NCBI RefSeq assembly: GCF_001647715.1
Contig: NZ_CP015600.1
Span: 2,604,001-2,668,000, forward strand
DNA: 64,000 bases
Origin: Pseudomonas antarctica
GTDB taxonomy: Bacteria; Pseudomonadota; Gammaproteobacteria; Pseudomonadales; Pseudomonadaceae
Direction of reading: 5' to 3'
Position 1 is the first letter of the stretch; each line of letters starts with the position of its first letter. The notes under the pieces are model-generated. The model made no database searches, was not told the origin of the DNA, and saw only the letters and a program-made list of their open reading frames with translations. A program made the position numbers and the translations under genes. Of this stretch, positions 27,909-61,925 are shown one piece after another.

Positions 27909-30900
27909 ATGCACCTGCTCAGGACCCAGCCCGGCGGTTTCGTCTCGGAAGACAACATTGCCGACTTAGGCCAAACCCCCGCCGAGCTGGTGATTCTGTG
28001 CAGCGGCGATTCCAGCCTGGCACTGCTGGCCGAAGCGGCCCAGCAGTTGCCCGACGATTACCCCAGCTTTCGCCTGGCCAACCCGATGCAGGTGCAAAAC
28101 CATGCCTCGGTCGACCTGTACGTCGATGAGGTGCTGCGCCACGCCAAGGTCATCCTGATTTCGCTGCACGGCGGCATCGGTTATTGGCGCTACGGCATCG
28201 AGCGCCTGGTGGAATTGGCCGAGCGCGGCGTGCAGCTGATCCTGGTGCCGGGTGATGATCGCCCGGACCCGGAACTCAGCGGCTTGAGCTCCGTTGGCGC
28301 AGAAGCGCGCGACCGCCTGTGGCACTTCCTGCGCCAGGGCGGCCTGGGCAACGCGCTGGATTTCTATCGCTGCCTGGCAAGCAGCTACCTGGGCCGCGAC
28401 TATGCCTGGGCCGAACCGCAAAGCCTGCCGCGCACCGCGATTTATCACCCGCACAAAGCCAACCCGCGCTTGAATGACTGGCAGTCGGATTGGCAGGCAG
28501 ATTGGCCGGTAGCCGCAGTGCTGTTCTATCGCTCGCATTTGCAGGCGGCCAATACCGGTTTTATCGACGTGTTCTGCCAACGCTTGCAGGCGGCGGGCCT
28601 TAATCCGTTGCCGATAGCGGTGGCCAGTTTGAAAGAGCCCGGCTGCCTCACGGTGGTCGAAGATTGGCTGGATGACGTGCAGGCGGCGGTGATTCTGAAC
28701 ACCACCGGCTTTGCCCAGTCCAGCCCGGAAGCCCCGCATTTACGGCCATTTCGCCGCAATATTCCGGTGATCCAGGCGATTTGCGCCCAGGACAACCAGC
28801 CCGGCTGGGAGGCCAGCGAGCAAGGCCTCGGCCCGCGCGACCTGGCGATGCATATCGCCTTGCCGGAGCTGGACGGGCGCATTATCAGTCGTCCCATCAG
28901 CTTCAAAGACCTGGCCTGGCGCAGTGAGCGCAGCCAGTCCGACGTGGTGTGCTACCGCGCTGCGCCCGAGCGCATGGATTTCGTCGCCGAGCTGGCGCGG
29001 CGCTGGGTCGAACTGGCACGGGTGCCGAATGCACAAAAGCGCATCGCACTGATCCTCGCCAACTACCCGACCCGTGACGGCCGCATTGGCAATGGCGTGG
29101 GCCTGGACACCCCGGCGGCGGCGCTGAATATCCTGCGCGCGCTGCAAGCCGAAGGTTATCCCGTGCCCAGCGAGTTGCCGCACAGCGGCACGGCCTTGAT
29201 TCATGACCTGCTCGGCGGCGTCACCAACGATCTGGACAGCCTCGACCTGCGCCCGTGCCACCAAAGCCTGGGCCTGGACGACTACGAGGCGATGTTCAAG
29301 CACCTGCCTGAAGCCAATCGTCAGGCGGTTTTGGCGCGCTGGGGCGCACCGCAGAACGATCCGATGTGCCGCGACGGCCGCATGATGATCGCCGGCCTGC
29401 GCCTGGGCCTGACTTTTGTCGGCATCCAGCCGGCGCGGGGTTATCAGGTTGACCACAGCGCGGTGTACCACGACCCGGACCTGGTACCGCCCCACGGTTA
29501 TTTGGCGTTTTACTTTTGGTTGCGCCATACCTACGGCGCCCATGGCGTGATCCATGTGGGCAAGCACGGCAACCTCGAATGGCTGCCGGGCAAGGGTGTG
29601 GGGCTGTCGGAGAACTGCTGGCCCGACGCGCTGCTGGGGCCGTTGCCGAATATCTACCCATTTATCGTCAATGACCCGGGCGAGGGTGCCCAGGCCAAGC
29701 GTCGCACTCAAGCGGTGATCATCGACCACCTCATGCCACCGCTGACGCGTGCCGAGACCTACGGCCCGCTGCGTAACCTGGAGCTGTTGGCCGACGAGTA
29801 TTACGAGGCGCAATTGCTGGACCCACGCCGCGCCCTTGAATTGCAAAAAGACATTCTCAAGCTGGTGCGCGAAACCCATATCGATCAGGAGCTGGAGCTG
29901 GATAACGAGGCCGACGCCACGGTCTGGTTGCCGCGCCTGGACACCTACCTGTGCGATTTGAAGGAGTCGCAGATCCGCGACGGCCTGCATATTTTTGGCG
30001 AGTCGCCCGAAGGTCGTTTGCGCATCGACACCCTGCTGGCCTTGCTGCGCATCCCGCGCGGCGATGGGCGTGGCCCGCAATCGAGCTTGCTGCGGGTGCT
30101 GGCCAAGGCGTTTGAACTGGGCTTTGACCCACTCGATTGTGCCCTGGCCGAGCCCTGGACCGGGCGTCGCCCCGAGGTTTTGCAAAACATTGATCAGCAG
30201 CTCTGGCGCACCGCCGGTGATACCCGCGAGCGCCTGGAGTTATATGCCGCGCGTTTGATCGAGCAAGCGCTGGAAGGGCCGATTGAGCAGTTGGAGGAAC
30301 CTGGCTGGGAGGATGTGAAGTCGGTCATCGAGAGCCTGCGCGTCGTCGTGGCACCGCGTCTGGACGCGTGCGGGCCTGCGGAAATGCAGGGTTTGCTGGA
30401 GGCGTTGAGTGGCCGCTTTGTACCCGCAGGCCCCAGCGGCGCACCCAGTCGTGGGCGCCTGGATGTACTGCCCACCGGGCGTAATTTCTTCACCGTGGAT
30501 GTGCGCAACCTGCCCACCACCACGGCCTGGCGCATTGGCTTCCAATCCGCCAACCTGATTCTTGAGCGGCACCTGCAAGACCATGGCGACCACCTGCGCC
30601 AGCTCGGCCTGTCGGTCTGGGGCACCGCCACCATGCGTACCGGCGGTGATGATATTGCCCAGGCCATGGCGCTGATGGGCGTGCGCCCGGTATGGGCCAC
30701 GGGCAGCCAGCGCGTGGATGACTTCGAGATTCTGCCGATCAGCCTGTTGGACCGCCCGCGCGTTGACGTAACGCTGCGCGTGTCCGGGTTCTTCCGTGAT
30801 GCCTTTGCCAACCTGATCCGGCTGTTTGATGCAGCCGTGCAGGCAGTGGCGGCCCTGGATGAGCCGGATGACATGAACCCGCTGGCGGCCAAGGTGCGCA

Positions 30901-31670
30901 GCGAGCGCGAGGCGCTGCTCAGCGCGGGCCTGGATGAAGAAGCGGCCGCGAAACAGGCTGGCTGGCGCATCTTCGGCGCCAAGCCTGGCGCCTATGGCGC
31001 GGGCGTACAGGGTGCGATTGACGGTCGCCTGTGGCAGAGCCGCGAGGATTTGGCCGAGGTCTACCTGAACTGGGGCGGCTATGCGTATGGCGGTTCCGAT
31101 GAGGGCACTGCCGCCCGCGAACAGTTCGCCCAGCGCCTGAGCCAGGTGCAGGCAGTGTTGCAGAACCAGGACAACCGCGAGCACGACCTGCTCGACTCCA
31201 ACGACTACTACCAATTCCAGGGCGGTATGCTCGCGGCCGTGGAAACCCTGAGCGGTGATAAAGCCGCCAGCTATCATGGCGACCATAGCCAGCCGGACCT
31301 GCCCAAGGTCCGCACCCTGAAGGAAGAGCTGAACCGGGTCATCCGTTCCCGTGCCGCCAATCCCAAATGGATCGACGGCGTGAAGCGCCATGGCTATAAA
31401 GGCGCGTTCGAAATGGCCGCGACGGTAGACAACCTGTTCGCATTCGACGCCACCACCGCGCTGATTGATGATCACCAATACGCCTTGCTCGCCGACGCTT
31501 ACTTGCTCGACCCTGACACCCGGGCCTTTGTGCAGCAGCACAACCCCGATGCGTTGCGCGATATGACCGAGCGTATGCTCGAAGCCCAGCAGCGCGGCAT
31601 GTGGCAAGAGCCCGGAGCGTATCGCGAGGCGTTGGAAAACCTGTTGCTGGATATAGAAGAAGACAGCTGA
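27909..31670 (+). CDS. cobN: Cobaltochelatase large subunit CobN
   Basis: 1253 residues, the usual CobN length. It is the porphyrin-binding subunit that inserts Co2+ into hydrogenobyrinic acid a,c-diamide, at the cost of ATP hydrolysed by the AAA+/VWA partners. Family blocks include the HVGKHGNLEWLPGKG stretch near residue 550, FIVNDPGEGAQAKRR near 585, and the C-terminal NPKWIDGVKRHGYKGAFEMA near 1155. Its TGA overlaps the ATG of the next gene (TGATG at 31668-31672), so the chelatase subunits are translationally coupled. Confidence 0.96.
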   Translation: MHLLRTQPGGFVSEDNIADLGQTPAELVILCSGDSSLALLAEAAQQLPDDYPSFRLANPMQVQNHASVDLYVDEVLRHAKVILISLHGGIGYWRYGIERLVELAERGVQLILVPGDDRPDPELSGLSSVGAEARDRLWHFLRQGGLGNALDFYRCLASSYLGRDYAWAEPQSLPRTAIYHPHKANPRLNDWQSDWQADWPVAAVLFYRSHLQAANTGFIDVFCQRLQAAGLNPLPIAVASLKEPGCLTVVEDWLDDVQAAVILNTTGFAQSSPEAPHLRPFRRNIPVIQAICAQDNQPGWEASEQGLGPRDLAMHIALPELDGRIISRPISFKDLAWRSERSQSDVVCYRAAPERMDFVAELARRWVELARVPNAQKRIALILANYPTRDGRIGNGVGLDTPAAALNILRALQAEGYPVPSELPHSGTALIHDLLGGVTNDLDSLDLRPCHQSLGLDDYEAMFKHLPEANRQAVLARWGAPQNDPMCRDGRMMIAGLRLGLTFVGIQPARGYQVDHSAVYHDPDLVPPHGYLAFYFWLRHTYGAHGVIHVGKHGNLEWLPGKGVGLSENCWPDALLGPLPNIYPFIVNDPGEGAQAKRRTQAVIIDHLMPPLTRAETYGPLRNLELLADEYYEAQLLDPRRALELQKDILKLVRETHIDQELELDNEADATVWLPRLDTYLCDLKESQIRDGLHIFGESPEGRLRIDTLLALLRIPRGDGRGPQSSLLRVLAKAFELGFDPLDCALAEPWTGRRPEVLQNIDQQLWRTAGDTRERLELYAARLIEQALEGPIEQLEEPGWEDVKSVIESLRVVVAPRLDACGPAEMQGLLEALSGRFVPAGPSGAPSRGRLDVLPTGRNFFTVDVRNLPTTTAWRIGFQSANLILERHLQDHGDHLRQLGLSVWGTATMRTGGDDIAQAMALMGVRPVWATGSQRVDDFEILPISLLDRPRVDVTLRVSGFFRDAFANLIRLFDAAVQAVAALDEPDDMNPLAAKVRSEREALLSAGLDEEAAAKQAGWRIFGAKPGAYGAGVQGAIDGRLWQSREDLAEVYLNWGGYAYGGSDEGTAAREQFAQRLSQVQAVLQNQDNREHDLLDSNDYYQFQGGMLAAVETLSGDKAASYHGDHSQPDLPKVRTLKEELNRVIRSRAANPKWIDGVKRHGYKGAFEMAATVDNLFAFDATTALIDDHQYALLADAYLLDPDTRAFVQQHNPDALRDMTERMLEAQQRGMWQEPGAYREALENLLLDIEEDS

Positions 31671-32668
31671 TGATTGATATTCCGCATTTCCCGCTGTCCG
31701 CCGTGGTCGGCGCCGACGACTTGAAACTGGCCCTGTGCCTCACCGCCATCGACCCGAAAATCGGCGGTGTGCTGATCGAAGGCCCGCGCGGCATGGCCAA
31801 GTCCACGCTGGCGCGAGGCCTGGCAGATTTGTTGGCCAGCGGTCAGTTTGTCACCTTGCCGTTGGGCGCTACCGAAGAGCGGCTGGTGGGCACGTTGGAT
31901 CTGGACGCTGCGCTGGGCGAAGGCCGCGCGCAATTTTCCCCCGGTGTCCTGGCCAAGGCTGACGGCGGCGTGCTGTATGTCGATGAAGTCAACTTGCTGC
32001 CCGATCACCTGGTGGACCTGCTGCTGGATGTGGCCGCCAGCGGCACCAACCTGATCGAGCGCGACGGGATTTCCCATCGGCATTCGGCGCGCTTTGTATT
32101 GATCGGCACCATGAACCCGGAAGAGGGCGAATTGCGCCCGCAACTGCTCGACCGCTTCGGTTTCAATGTGGCATTGAGCGGGCAAACCCAGCCCACCGAG
32201 CGCGGGCAAATTATCCGCCGCCGCCTGGATTTCGACAGCGATCCCGTAGCGTTCTGCAGCCAATGGGCCACGCAGCAAGCCGCCTTGCGCGATCGCTGCA
32301 CCCAGGCGCGGGCGCGGCTCGACAGCATTGCGTTGGATGATCAGGCGTTGGCGCAGATCACCGAGCGCTGTTTTGCCGCCGGTGTCGATGGCTTGCGCGC
32401 AGACCTCGTGTGGTTGCGCGGCGCGCGCGCCCATGCGGCCTGGCGTGGCGCTGGCGCCATCGCCGAGGAAGATATCGAAGCCGTGGCCGAATTCGCCTTG
32501 CGCCATCGCCGTCAGGCGCAAACCCCTCCGGCGAGCCCGCCCGATAAAGGCCAGGCGCCACAACCCTCGGACTCCTCGCCCGGCCAAGGCCAATGGGGCG
32601 ATATGCCCGCACCGGCCTTGCCCACGGGCGCACGCCGGGATGTGCCCACCTGGCCAAAAAAGCCCTAG
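31670..32668 (+). CDS. AAA+ chelatase subunit (ChlI/BchI/CobS-like)
   Basis: 332 residues. Walker A is EGPRGMAKST near residue 39-48 (magnesium-chelatase I form, with A before K), Walker B is GGVLYVDEVNLL near residue 99, and sensor LIGTMNPEEGELRPQLLDRF lies near 143. After the AAA+ lid (to about 285) comes a Pro/Gln-rich tail (PPASPPDKGQAPQPSDSS), a linker like that of ChlD-type proteins. With CobN and the VWA protein it should form the three-part cobalt chelatase, replacing CobS/CobT as is usual in Pseudomonas. The ATG at 31670 overlaps the cobN stop; an earlier in-frame start would run inside cobN. Confidence 0.9.
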   Translation: MIDIPHFPLSAVVGADDLKLALCLTAIDPKIGGVLIEGPRGMAKSTLARGLADLLASGQFVTLPLGATEERLVGTLDLDAALGEGRAQFSPGVLAKADGGVLYVDEVNLLPDHLVDLLLDVAASGTNLIERDGISHRHSARFVLIGTMNPEEGELRPQLLDRFGFNVALSGQTQPTERGQIIRRRLDFDSDPVAFCSQWATQQAALRDRCTQARARLDSIALDDQALAQITERCFAAGVDGLRADLVWLRGARAHAAWRGAGAIAEEDIEAVAEFALRHRRQAQTPPASPPDKGQAPQPSDSSPGQGQWGDMPAPALPTGARRDVPTWPKKP

Positions 32669-33333
32669 GCATTCGCCCCCGACCTGACGCGGGGGCGGAT
32701 GCCCGGCCCAAGGCGGGGCGACTGGAAAAAGGCAGGCACGGCAAAGCGCGTCGTGCAACGTTGGGTTCGATCAACTGGCCGGGCACCTTGCTCGGTGGTC
32801 GGCCGCAAACCCGTGAGGATGTGGTCTACCACCTGCGCAGCCGCTCAGCCCATGAGTTGTGGCTGGTGATTGTCGATGCCTCGGCGTCCACTCGGCGCCA
32901 TGGCGCGTTGAGCGACGCCAAAGGCTTGCTGGCCCAGTTGTTTGATGACGCATATCGGCAGCGGGCGCGCATGGCGTTACTGACGGCCAGCGGGCAAGCG
33001 CCCAAATGGCAGGTGCAGGGGTTGAAGGCCGCCAAAGGCTTGGCCGGGTGGCTGGCTCAACTCGGCGCCGGCGGCGGCACGCCGTTGCTGGCGGCGTTGT
33101 CCGAAGCCGCGCATTGGCTGCGCGCGCGGCGTAAGCGTTACCCGGCCGAGCAGCAGCGTTTGCTGGTGATTACCGATGGGCGGCTCAAAGACATCGCCGG
33201 ATTAGCGGCGCTCGACTGCCCGGGGTTGCTGGTGGATATCGAGCGTGGCCCGATCCAGCTCGGGCGCGCCAAACAGCTGGCGCTTGAGCTGCAGCTGGAC
33301 TATCGACATATCGACAGCGTGTCGCTGCAATAA
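32593..33333 (+). CDS. VWA-domain chelatase subunit (ChlD/CobT-like)
   Basis: 246 residues from the ATG at 32593, which overlaps the AAA+ gene by 76 bp in another frame; a shorter start may be the true one, since the first 60 residues are a basic low-complexity stretch. The VWA domain begins about residue 88 (LWLVIVDASAS, the DxSxS metal-ion site), has GGGTPLLAAL near 158 and the strand LLVITDGRLKD near 190. Together with the preceding protein it equals a ChlD split into its AAA+ plus linker part and its VWA part. Last gene of the cobW operon; the lipopeptide genes start 209 bp later on the same strand. Confidence 0.82.
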   Translation: MGRYARTGLAHGRTPGCAHLAKKALGIRPRPDAGADARPKAGRLEKGRHGKARRATLGSINWPGTLLGGRPQTREDVVYHLRSRSAHELWLVIVDASASTRRHGALSDAKGLLAQLFDDAYRQRARMALLTASGQAPKWQVQGLKAAKGLAGWLAQLGAGGGTPLLAALSEAAHWLRARRKRYPAEQQRLLVITDGRLKDIAGLAALDCPGLLVDIERGPIQLGRAKQLALELQLDYRHIDSVSLQ

Positions 33334-33542
33334 AAGTGAACGTTCCCTGATTCCCGCTTGTCCCCGCTTCCCATGTCACCCCCTGCCTGCCAAATCCCTT
33401 AATTTTCCAAGCCTGCCGGAAGCCTCTCCAGGCCCCCGGCTGCGCCCGCGATTTTTTTTCAGGGCGCCCAGCACACCCGATCCAAGCGGCAGCTGAAAAC
33501 GGACTTTCTCCTCAACCGTGACTTATCAGGCAGGTTACCCCC
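33334..33542 (+). promoter_or_regulatory. Leader between the cobalamin operon and viscB
   Basis: 209 bp with no ORF. It holds an imperfect hairpin (GCCGG at 33415 with CCGGC at 33436, inner AGCC/GGC) and, 11 bases later, T8 (33452-33459), at best a weak terminator. The promoter of the NRPS operon should lie here, but no convincing -35/-10 pair was found. AGG lies about 10 bases before the viscB ATG. Confidence 0.4.
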
Positions 33543-57783
<24,241 letters not shown>

Positions 57784-57787
<4 letters not shown>

Positions 57788-58926
57788 AATTTCGTAAAAC
57801 AGGCGTGTTCCTGGCAGTCGCCATCGCGGCCGGTCTGGTCGTCTACACGGTGCAAGCACCCGCCGATGCCCCGCAATACCTGACCGCTACGGCCGAACGG
57901 GGTGACATCGAAAACGCTGTATTGGCCACGGGGGTGCTGGAAGGCGTCAAGCAAGTGGATGTCGGCTCCCAGGTTTCCGGCCAATTGAAATCCCTCAAAG
58001 TCAAAGTCGGCGACAAGGTGAAAAAGGGCCAATGGCTTGCCGAAATCGACCCATTGATCCTGCAGAATACCCTGCGCAAAGCCCAGGTTGACGAGGAAAA
58101 CCTGCAGGCCCAGCGCCGTGCCACGGCCGCTCAACTCAAACAGGCCAAGTCGGTTTACGAGCGCTATAAAGGCTTGCAGGTTGACGAGTCGGTCTCGCGC
58201 CAGGATTTCGAAGACGCCGAATCGACGTTCCAGGTGCAGCAGGCCAACCTGTTGTCCCTGGATGCGCAGATAAAAAGCGCGCATATCCAGATCGACACCG
58301 CCAAGGTCAACCTGGACTACACCCGTATCGTCGCGCCCATCGACGGCGATGTGGTGGGCATCGTCACCCAGGAAGGCCAGACCGTGATCGCCAGCCAACT
58401 GGCACCGGTGCTGCTCAAGCTGGCGGACCTGGACACCATGACCGTCAAGGCTCAAGTGTCCGAAGCGGATGTGATCCATATCAGCCCCGGCCAGCAGGTG
58501 TATTTCACTATCCTGGGTGAGGCCGACAAGCGCTATTACGCCAAGCTGCGCGGCACTGAGCCGGCGCCGCAGAACTTCCTCGAAACCCAGACGGCTGGCA
58601 CACCCAAGCAAAACACCGCGGTGTTCTACAACGCGCTGTTCGACGTGCCCAACCCCGAACACCGCCTGCGCATCGCGATGACTGCGCAGGTACGCATCGT
58701 GCTCGACACCGCCCAGTCCGCATTGATGGTGCCGGTGGCGGCGCTCGGTGCGCGCAACGCCGATGGCAGTTACCCGCTGCGCGTGTTGGATGCCAAGGGC
58801 AAGGCGGTGTCGCGCAACGTGAAGACCGGGATCAATAACAACGTCAAAGTGCAGATTCTGGAGGGCCTGGCCGAGGGCGACAAAGTCGTGATCGGCGACG
58901 CAACGCCCGCTGTGGCGGGGAGCTGA
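57784..58926 (+). CDS. macA: MacA-like periplasmic adaptor for lipopeptide export
   Basis: 380 residues from a GTG overlapping the viscC stop (GTGA), the same coupling as viscB-viscC. An N-terminal membrane anchor (FLAVAIAAGLVVYTV) is followed by the barrel/lipoyl half-motif VDVGSQVSGQLKSLKVKVGD, a coiled-coil hairpin (about 95-180) and the second half DYTRIVAPIDGDVVGI. Membrane fusion protein of a MacAB-type pump; in massetolide and viscosin loci this pair follows the last NRPS gene and exports the product. The outer-membrane partner is not encoded here. The frame upstream of 57784 lies within viscC and is rejected. Confidence 0.92.
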
Positions 58927-58929
58927 CGC

Positions 58930-60888
58930 ATGACCCAGCCACTGTTGGAACTCAAGGGCATCACCCGTACTTTCATGGCCGGCGAGCGTGAGTTCATTGC
59001 GCTCAAAGGTATCGACCTGACCATTCATGCCGGGGAAATGGTGGCGATCATCGGCGCCTCGGGTTCGGGTAAGTCGACCCTGATGAACATCCTCGGCGGT
59101 CTCGATTACGCCACCGCCGGCAGCTACAAGATCAATGGTATCGAAACCCGCTCGCTGGGCGATGAGCAGTTGGCGGAGCTGCGCCGCGACTACTTCGGTT
59201 TTATCTTCCAGCGCTACCATTTGCTCGCGCACCTGAGTGCGTTGCATAACGTCGAAATGCCGGCGATCTACGCCGGCACACCGGAGACCCAACGCCACAG
59301 CCGGGCGCGGGAATTGCTCACGCGCCTGGGCCTGGCCGGGCACACCACCCACCGGCCCAGCCAGCTTTCGGGCGGGCAGCAGCAACGGGTGAGTATCGCG
59401 CGGGCGTTGATGAACGGCGGCGAGGTGATTCTCGCCGACGAACCCACCGGCGCACTCGATACCCACAGCGGCAAGGAGGTTATGCGTATCCTTGCTGAAC
59501 TGCACGCCGCCGGGCACACGGTGATTATCGTCACCCACGACCCGAAGGTGGCGGCGAATGCCCAGCGCATTGTCGAGGTGTGCGACGGTGAGATTGTCAG
59601 CGACAAGGCCAATGACAGTGTCGGCCTGGAGCTGCCCAGCGAGGCCCCGATCGAGTCCAAGCGCAGCGGCGCCCGGCGTTTGGTGGCGAGCCTGGGGTTG
59701 TTCAAGGAAGCGTTCAACATGGCCTGGGTGGCGCTGATTTCCCACCGCATGCGCACCTTGCTGACCATGCTCGGCATCGTCATCGGCATCACCTCGGTGG
59801 TGTCGATTTCGGCCATTGGCGAAGGCGCCAAGCGCTATGTGCTCAAGGACATCCAGGCCATCGGCAGCAACACCATTGACATCTTTTCCGGCACCAGTTT
59901 CGGTGACAGTCGCGCCTCGGCCATCGAGACACTGATGCCGTCGGATGTGGAGGCGTTGAACCAACTGTACTACGTCGACAGCGCCACGCCGGTGGTCGGC
60001 CGCAACCTGTTGTTGCGTTTCGGCAATATCGACGTGGATGCGCAGGTGAATGGGGTCAGCGACCGTTACTTCACCGTGAAGGGGCTGAAACTGGAAGCCG
60101 GGATTGCCTTCAGTGAAAGCGACGCGCGGCGCCAGGCCCAGGTGGTGGTGATCGACCACAACACCCGTCACCGTCTCTTCGGGCCAAACGTTGACCCGTT
60201 GGGCCAGGTGATTCTGGTAGGCAACCTGCCGTGCACGGTGATTGGCGTGACGGCTGACAACAAAAACATGTTCGCCGCCAGCAAGGCGCTGAACGTGTGG
60301 GTCCCGTATGAGACGGCGGCGGGGCGGTTGTTGGGGCAGCGCCATCTGGACAGCATCACCGTGCGCATCAAGGACGGCCAGCCGAGCAAGGTGGTGGAAG
60401 ACAACGTCAATAAACTCATGCTGCAACGCCATGGCACCAAGGATTTTTTCACCAATAACCTCGACAGCATTATGCAGACCGTACAGAAAACCAGCCGCTC
60501 CCTGGCGCTGCTGTTGTCGCTGATCGCGGTCATTTCGTTGCTGGTAGGCGGTATCGGGGTGATGAACATCATGCTGGTGTCGGTCACCGAGCGCACCCGT
60601 GAAATCGGTATACGCATGGCCGTGGGCGCGCGGCAGTCGGACATCCGCCAACAGTTCCTGGTGGAGGCGGTCATGGTCTGCCTGATCGGCGGGATGATTG
60701 GTATCTCGCTGTCGTTTGCGATCGGCTATCTGTTTTCGTTGTTTGTGAAGGAGTGGGAAATGGTGTTTTCCCTGGGGTCTATCGTCACCGCATTTGCCTG
60801 TTCGACGATGATCGGGATTGTGTTTGGCTTTGTGCCCGCAAGGAACGCGGCGCGGTTGGACCCGATTGAGGCGCTTGCAAGGGACTGA
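58930..60888 (+). CDS. macB: MacB-like ABC transporter, ATPase fused to permease
   Basis: 652 residues. The ATPase is N-terminal: Walker A GASGSGKST near residue 43, signature LSGGQQQRVSIARAL near 147, Walker B VILADEPTGALD near 168. The first membrane helix is near residue 275 (MLGIVIGITSVVSISAIG), followed by a large periplasmic MacPCD domain and three C-terminal helices (LALLLSLIAVISLLVGGIGV onward), the standard MacB layout. Starts 3 bp after macA. Powers export of the lipopeptide by inference from conserved position. Confidence 0.94.
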   Translation: MTQPLLELKGITRTFMAGEREFIALKGIDLTIHAGEMVAIIGASGSGKSTLMNILGGLDYATAGSYKINGIETRSLGDEQLAELRRDYFGFIFQRYHLLAHLSALHNVEMPAIYAGTPETQRHSRARELLTRLGLAGHTTHRPSQLSGGQQQRVSIARALMNGGEVILADEPTGALDTHSGKEVMRILAELHAAGHTVIIVTHDPKVAANAQRIVEVCDGEIVSDKANDSVGLELPSEAPIESKRSGARRLVASLGLFKEAFNMAWVALISHRMRTLLTMLGIVIGITSVVSISAIGEGAKRYVLKDIQAIGSNTIDIFSGTSFGDSRASAIETLMPSDVEALNQLYYVDSATPVVGRNLLLRFGNIDVDAQVNGVSDRYFTVKGLKLEAGIAFSESDARRQAQVVVIDHNTRHRLFGPNVDPLGQVILVGNLPCTVIGVTADNKNMFAASKALNVWVPYETAAGRLLGQRHLDSITVRIKDGQPSKVVEDNVNKLMLQRHGTKDFFTNNLDSIMQTVQKTSRSLALLLSLIAVISLLVGGIGVMNIMLVSVTERTREIGIRMAVGARQSDIRQQFLVEAVMVCLIGGMIGISLSFAIGYLFSLFVKEWEMVFSLGSIVTAFACSTMIGIVFGFVPARNAARLDPIEALARD

Positions 60889-60913
60889 TTTCGCTCAAGC
60901 AACCGTTATCAGG

Positions 60914-61000
60914 TGTGGGAGCTGGATTGGCTGCGATGCAGGCACCGCGGATGGTCATTAAGACTCAATCGATGCCATCGCCGGCAAGCCAGCTCCCACC
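60914..61000. repeat. REP pair between macB and the LuxR regulator
   Basis: TGTGGGAGCTGGATTGGCTG (from 60914) faces the inverted GCCGGCAAGCCAGCTCCCAC (ending about 60999) in a convergent gap. It may also act as a transcription barrier, since no other terminator is seen there. Confidence 0.82.
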
Positions 61001-61015
61001 GGGTTTTGCGCTGAG

Positions 61016-61705
61016 TTAGAGCCCCGTGGCTATCCCTTCCTCAGTCGCGTACATCCACCGCAACAACGAGTGCCGCCCGCTGATCCCCAGCTTGATCGCC
61101 GCGCGCTTGAGGTAGCTCTCGATGGTGTTGACCTTCAACGTCAATTGCTCGGCCAACTCCGGTGCAGTGCGCCCGGCCAGCAGGCCTACGCACACCTCAA
61201 GTTCACGGTTGGACAGGCGCAGCCCCGATTGCACCAGGCGTTCTTCGATGCGTCGGCGCAGGGTTTCGATGCCTTGTTTTTCCGGCGCCGCTGCGTCGTT
61301 GCTCTGGCGGCCGGGCTGAATGGCGGTGATGTGCTTCTCGACCATGGGCAGCAACAGCGTGGAGAAGTCCTGCAGCATGTTGCGTTCCTGCGCCGAAAAG
61401 CTCTCGGACTGATGCGAGCGATACACCGACAGCACGTAGCGCACATCGTCCTTGCGGCGCGTCAGGTGCAGTTGTGCGGCGGGTTGCTCTGCGCCCAAAG
61501 CCGCCACCGAGTCGGTGTAGACCGGGCTGATCCGGCGTCGGGTGTGCCCCTCTGCACTCACCCGCAATTGGGTGATATGGGTGGCGTCCACTGCCAGTTG
61601 AGTAAGGATCAGGTCATGCAGCATGCGCGGGAAATGGCGACTGCCGGTGCTGGCGATGACCTTGCCTATATGGGGGAACAGGTGTGAGTTCATCAGTTCG
61701 TCCAT
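61016..61705 (-). CDS. LuxR-type regulator of the lipopeptide genes (ViscBCR/MassBCR type)
   Basis: 229 residues. The C-terminal 65 residues are a LuxR helix-turn-helix (LSNRELEVCVGLLAGRTAPE, then LTLKVNTIESYLKRAAIKLG). The N-terminal part lacks the conserved acyl-homoserine-lactone pocket residues, as in the LuxR solos that flank Pseudomonas lipopeptide clusters and are needed for their expression. It faces the NRPS operon across a REP pair, the position of ViscBCR/MassBCR. The start is uncertain: ATG at 61705 and at 61693 both lack a clear binding site. Confidence 0.88.
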   Translation of the reverse strand: MDELMNSHLFPHIGKVIASTGSRHFPRMLHDLILTQLAVDATHITQLRVSAEGHTRRRISPVYTDSVAALGAEQPAAQLHLTRRKDDVRYVLSVYRSHQSESFSAQERNMLQDFSTLLLPMVEKHITAIQPGRQSNDAAAPEKQGIETLRRRIEERLVQSGLRLSNRELEVCVGLLAGRTAPELAEQLTLKVNTIESYLKRAAIKLGISGRHSLLRWMYATEEGIATGL

Positions 61706-61839
61706 GAGTTTTAAATGTCGGTATTCAGCCTTATAACGACGGGGTCCAAGAAGGTAACCAAGGTGAATAACCTACAGTGATAATGCTCCCGCCGAGAACC
61801 TATGCTAGTACAGCCTGGCAAAAGCATGGGGATCCAATC

Positions 61840-61897
61840 TGGAAAAAATCAGATTAAAAACGCATAACGGCGGTCGGACCAGTCCGACCACCGTTTG
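61840..61897 (-). terminator. Intrinsic terminator downstream of mdeA
   Basis: A 28-base near-perfect palindrome at 61867-61894, with GGTCGGA/TCCGACC as core, is followed on the minus strand within 6 bases by TTTTT and later by a second T run. Placed 32 bp after the mdeA stop. Confidence 0.8.
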
Positions 61898-61925
61898 TGG
61901 GAAATGATTACATCAAACACAGGCC

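Noticed and set aside
61016..61705. Acyl-homoserine-lactone quorum-sensing receptor with a cognate synthase
   Set aside because: The N-terminal half lacks the lactone-binding signature and no LuxI homologue is in the window; the position matches lipopeptide-locus LuxR solos.
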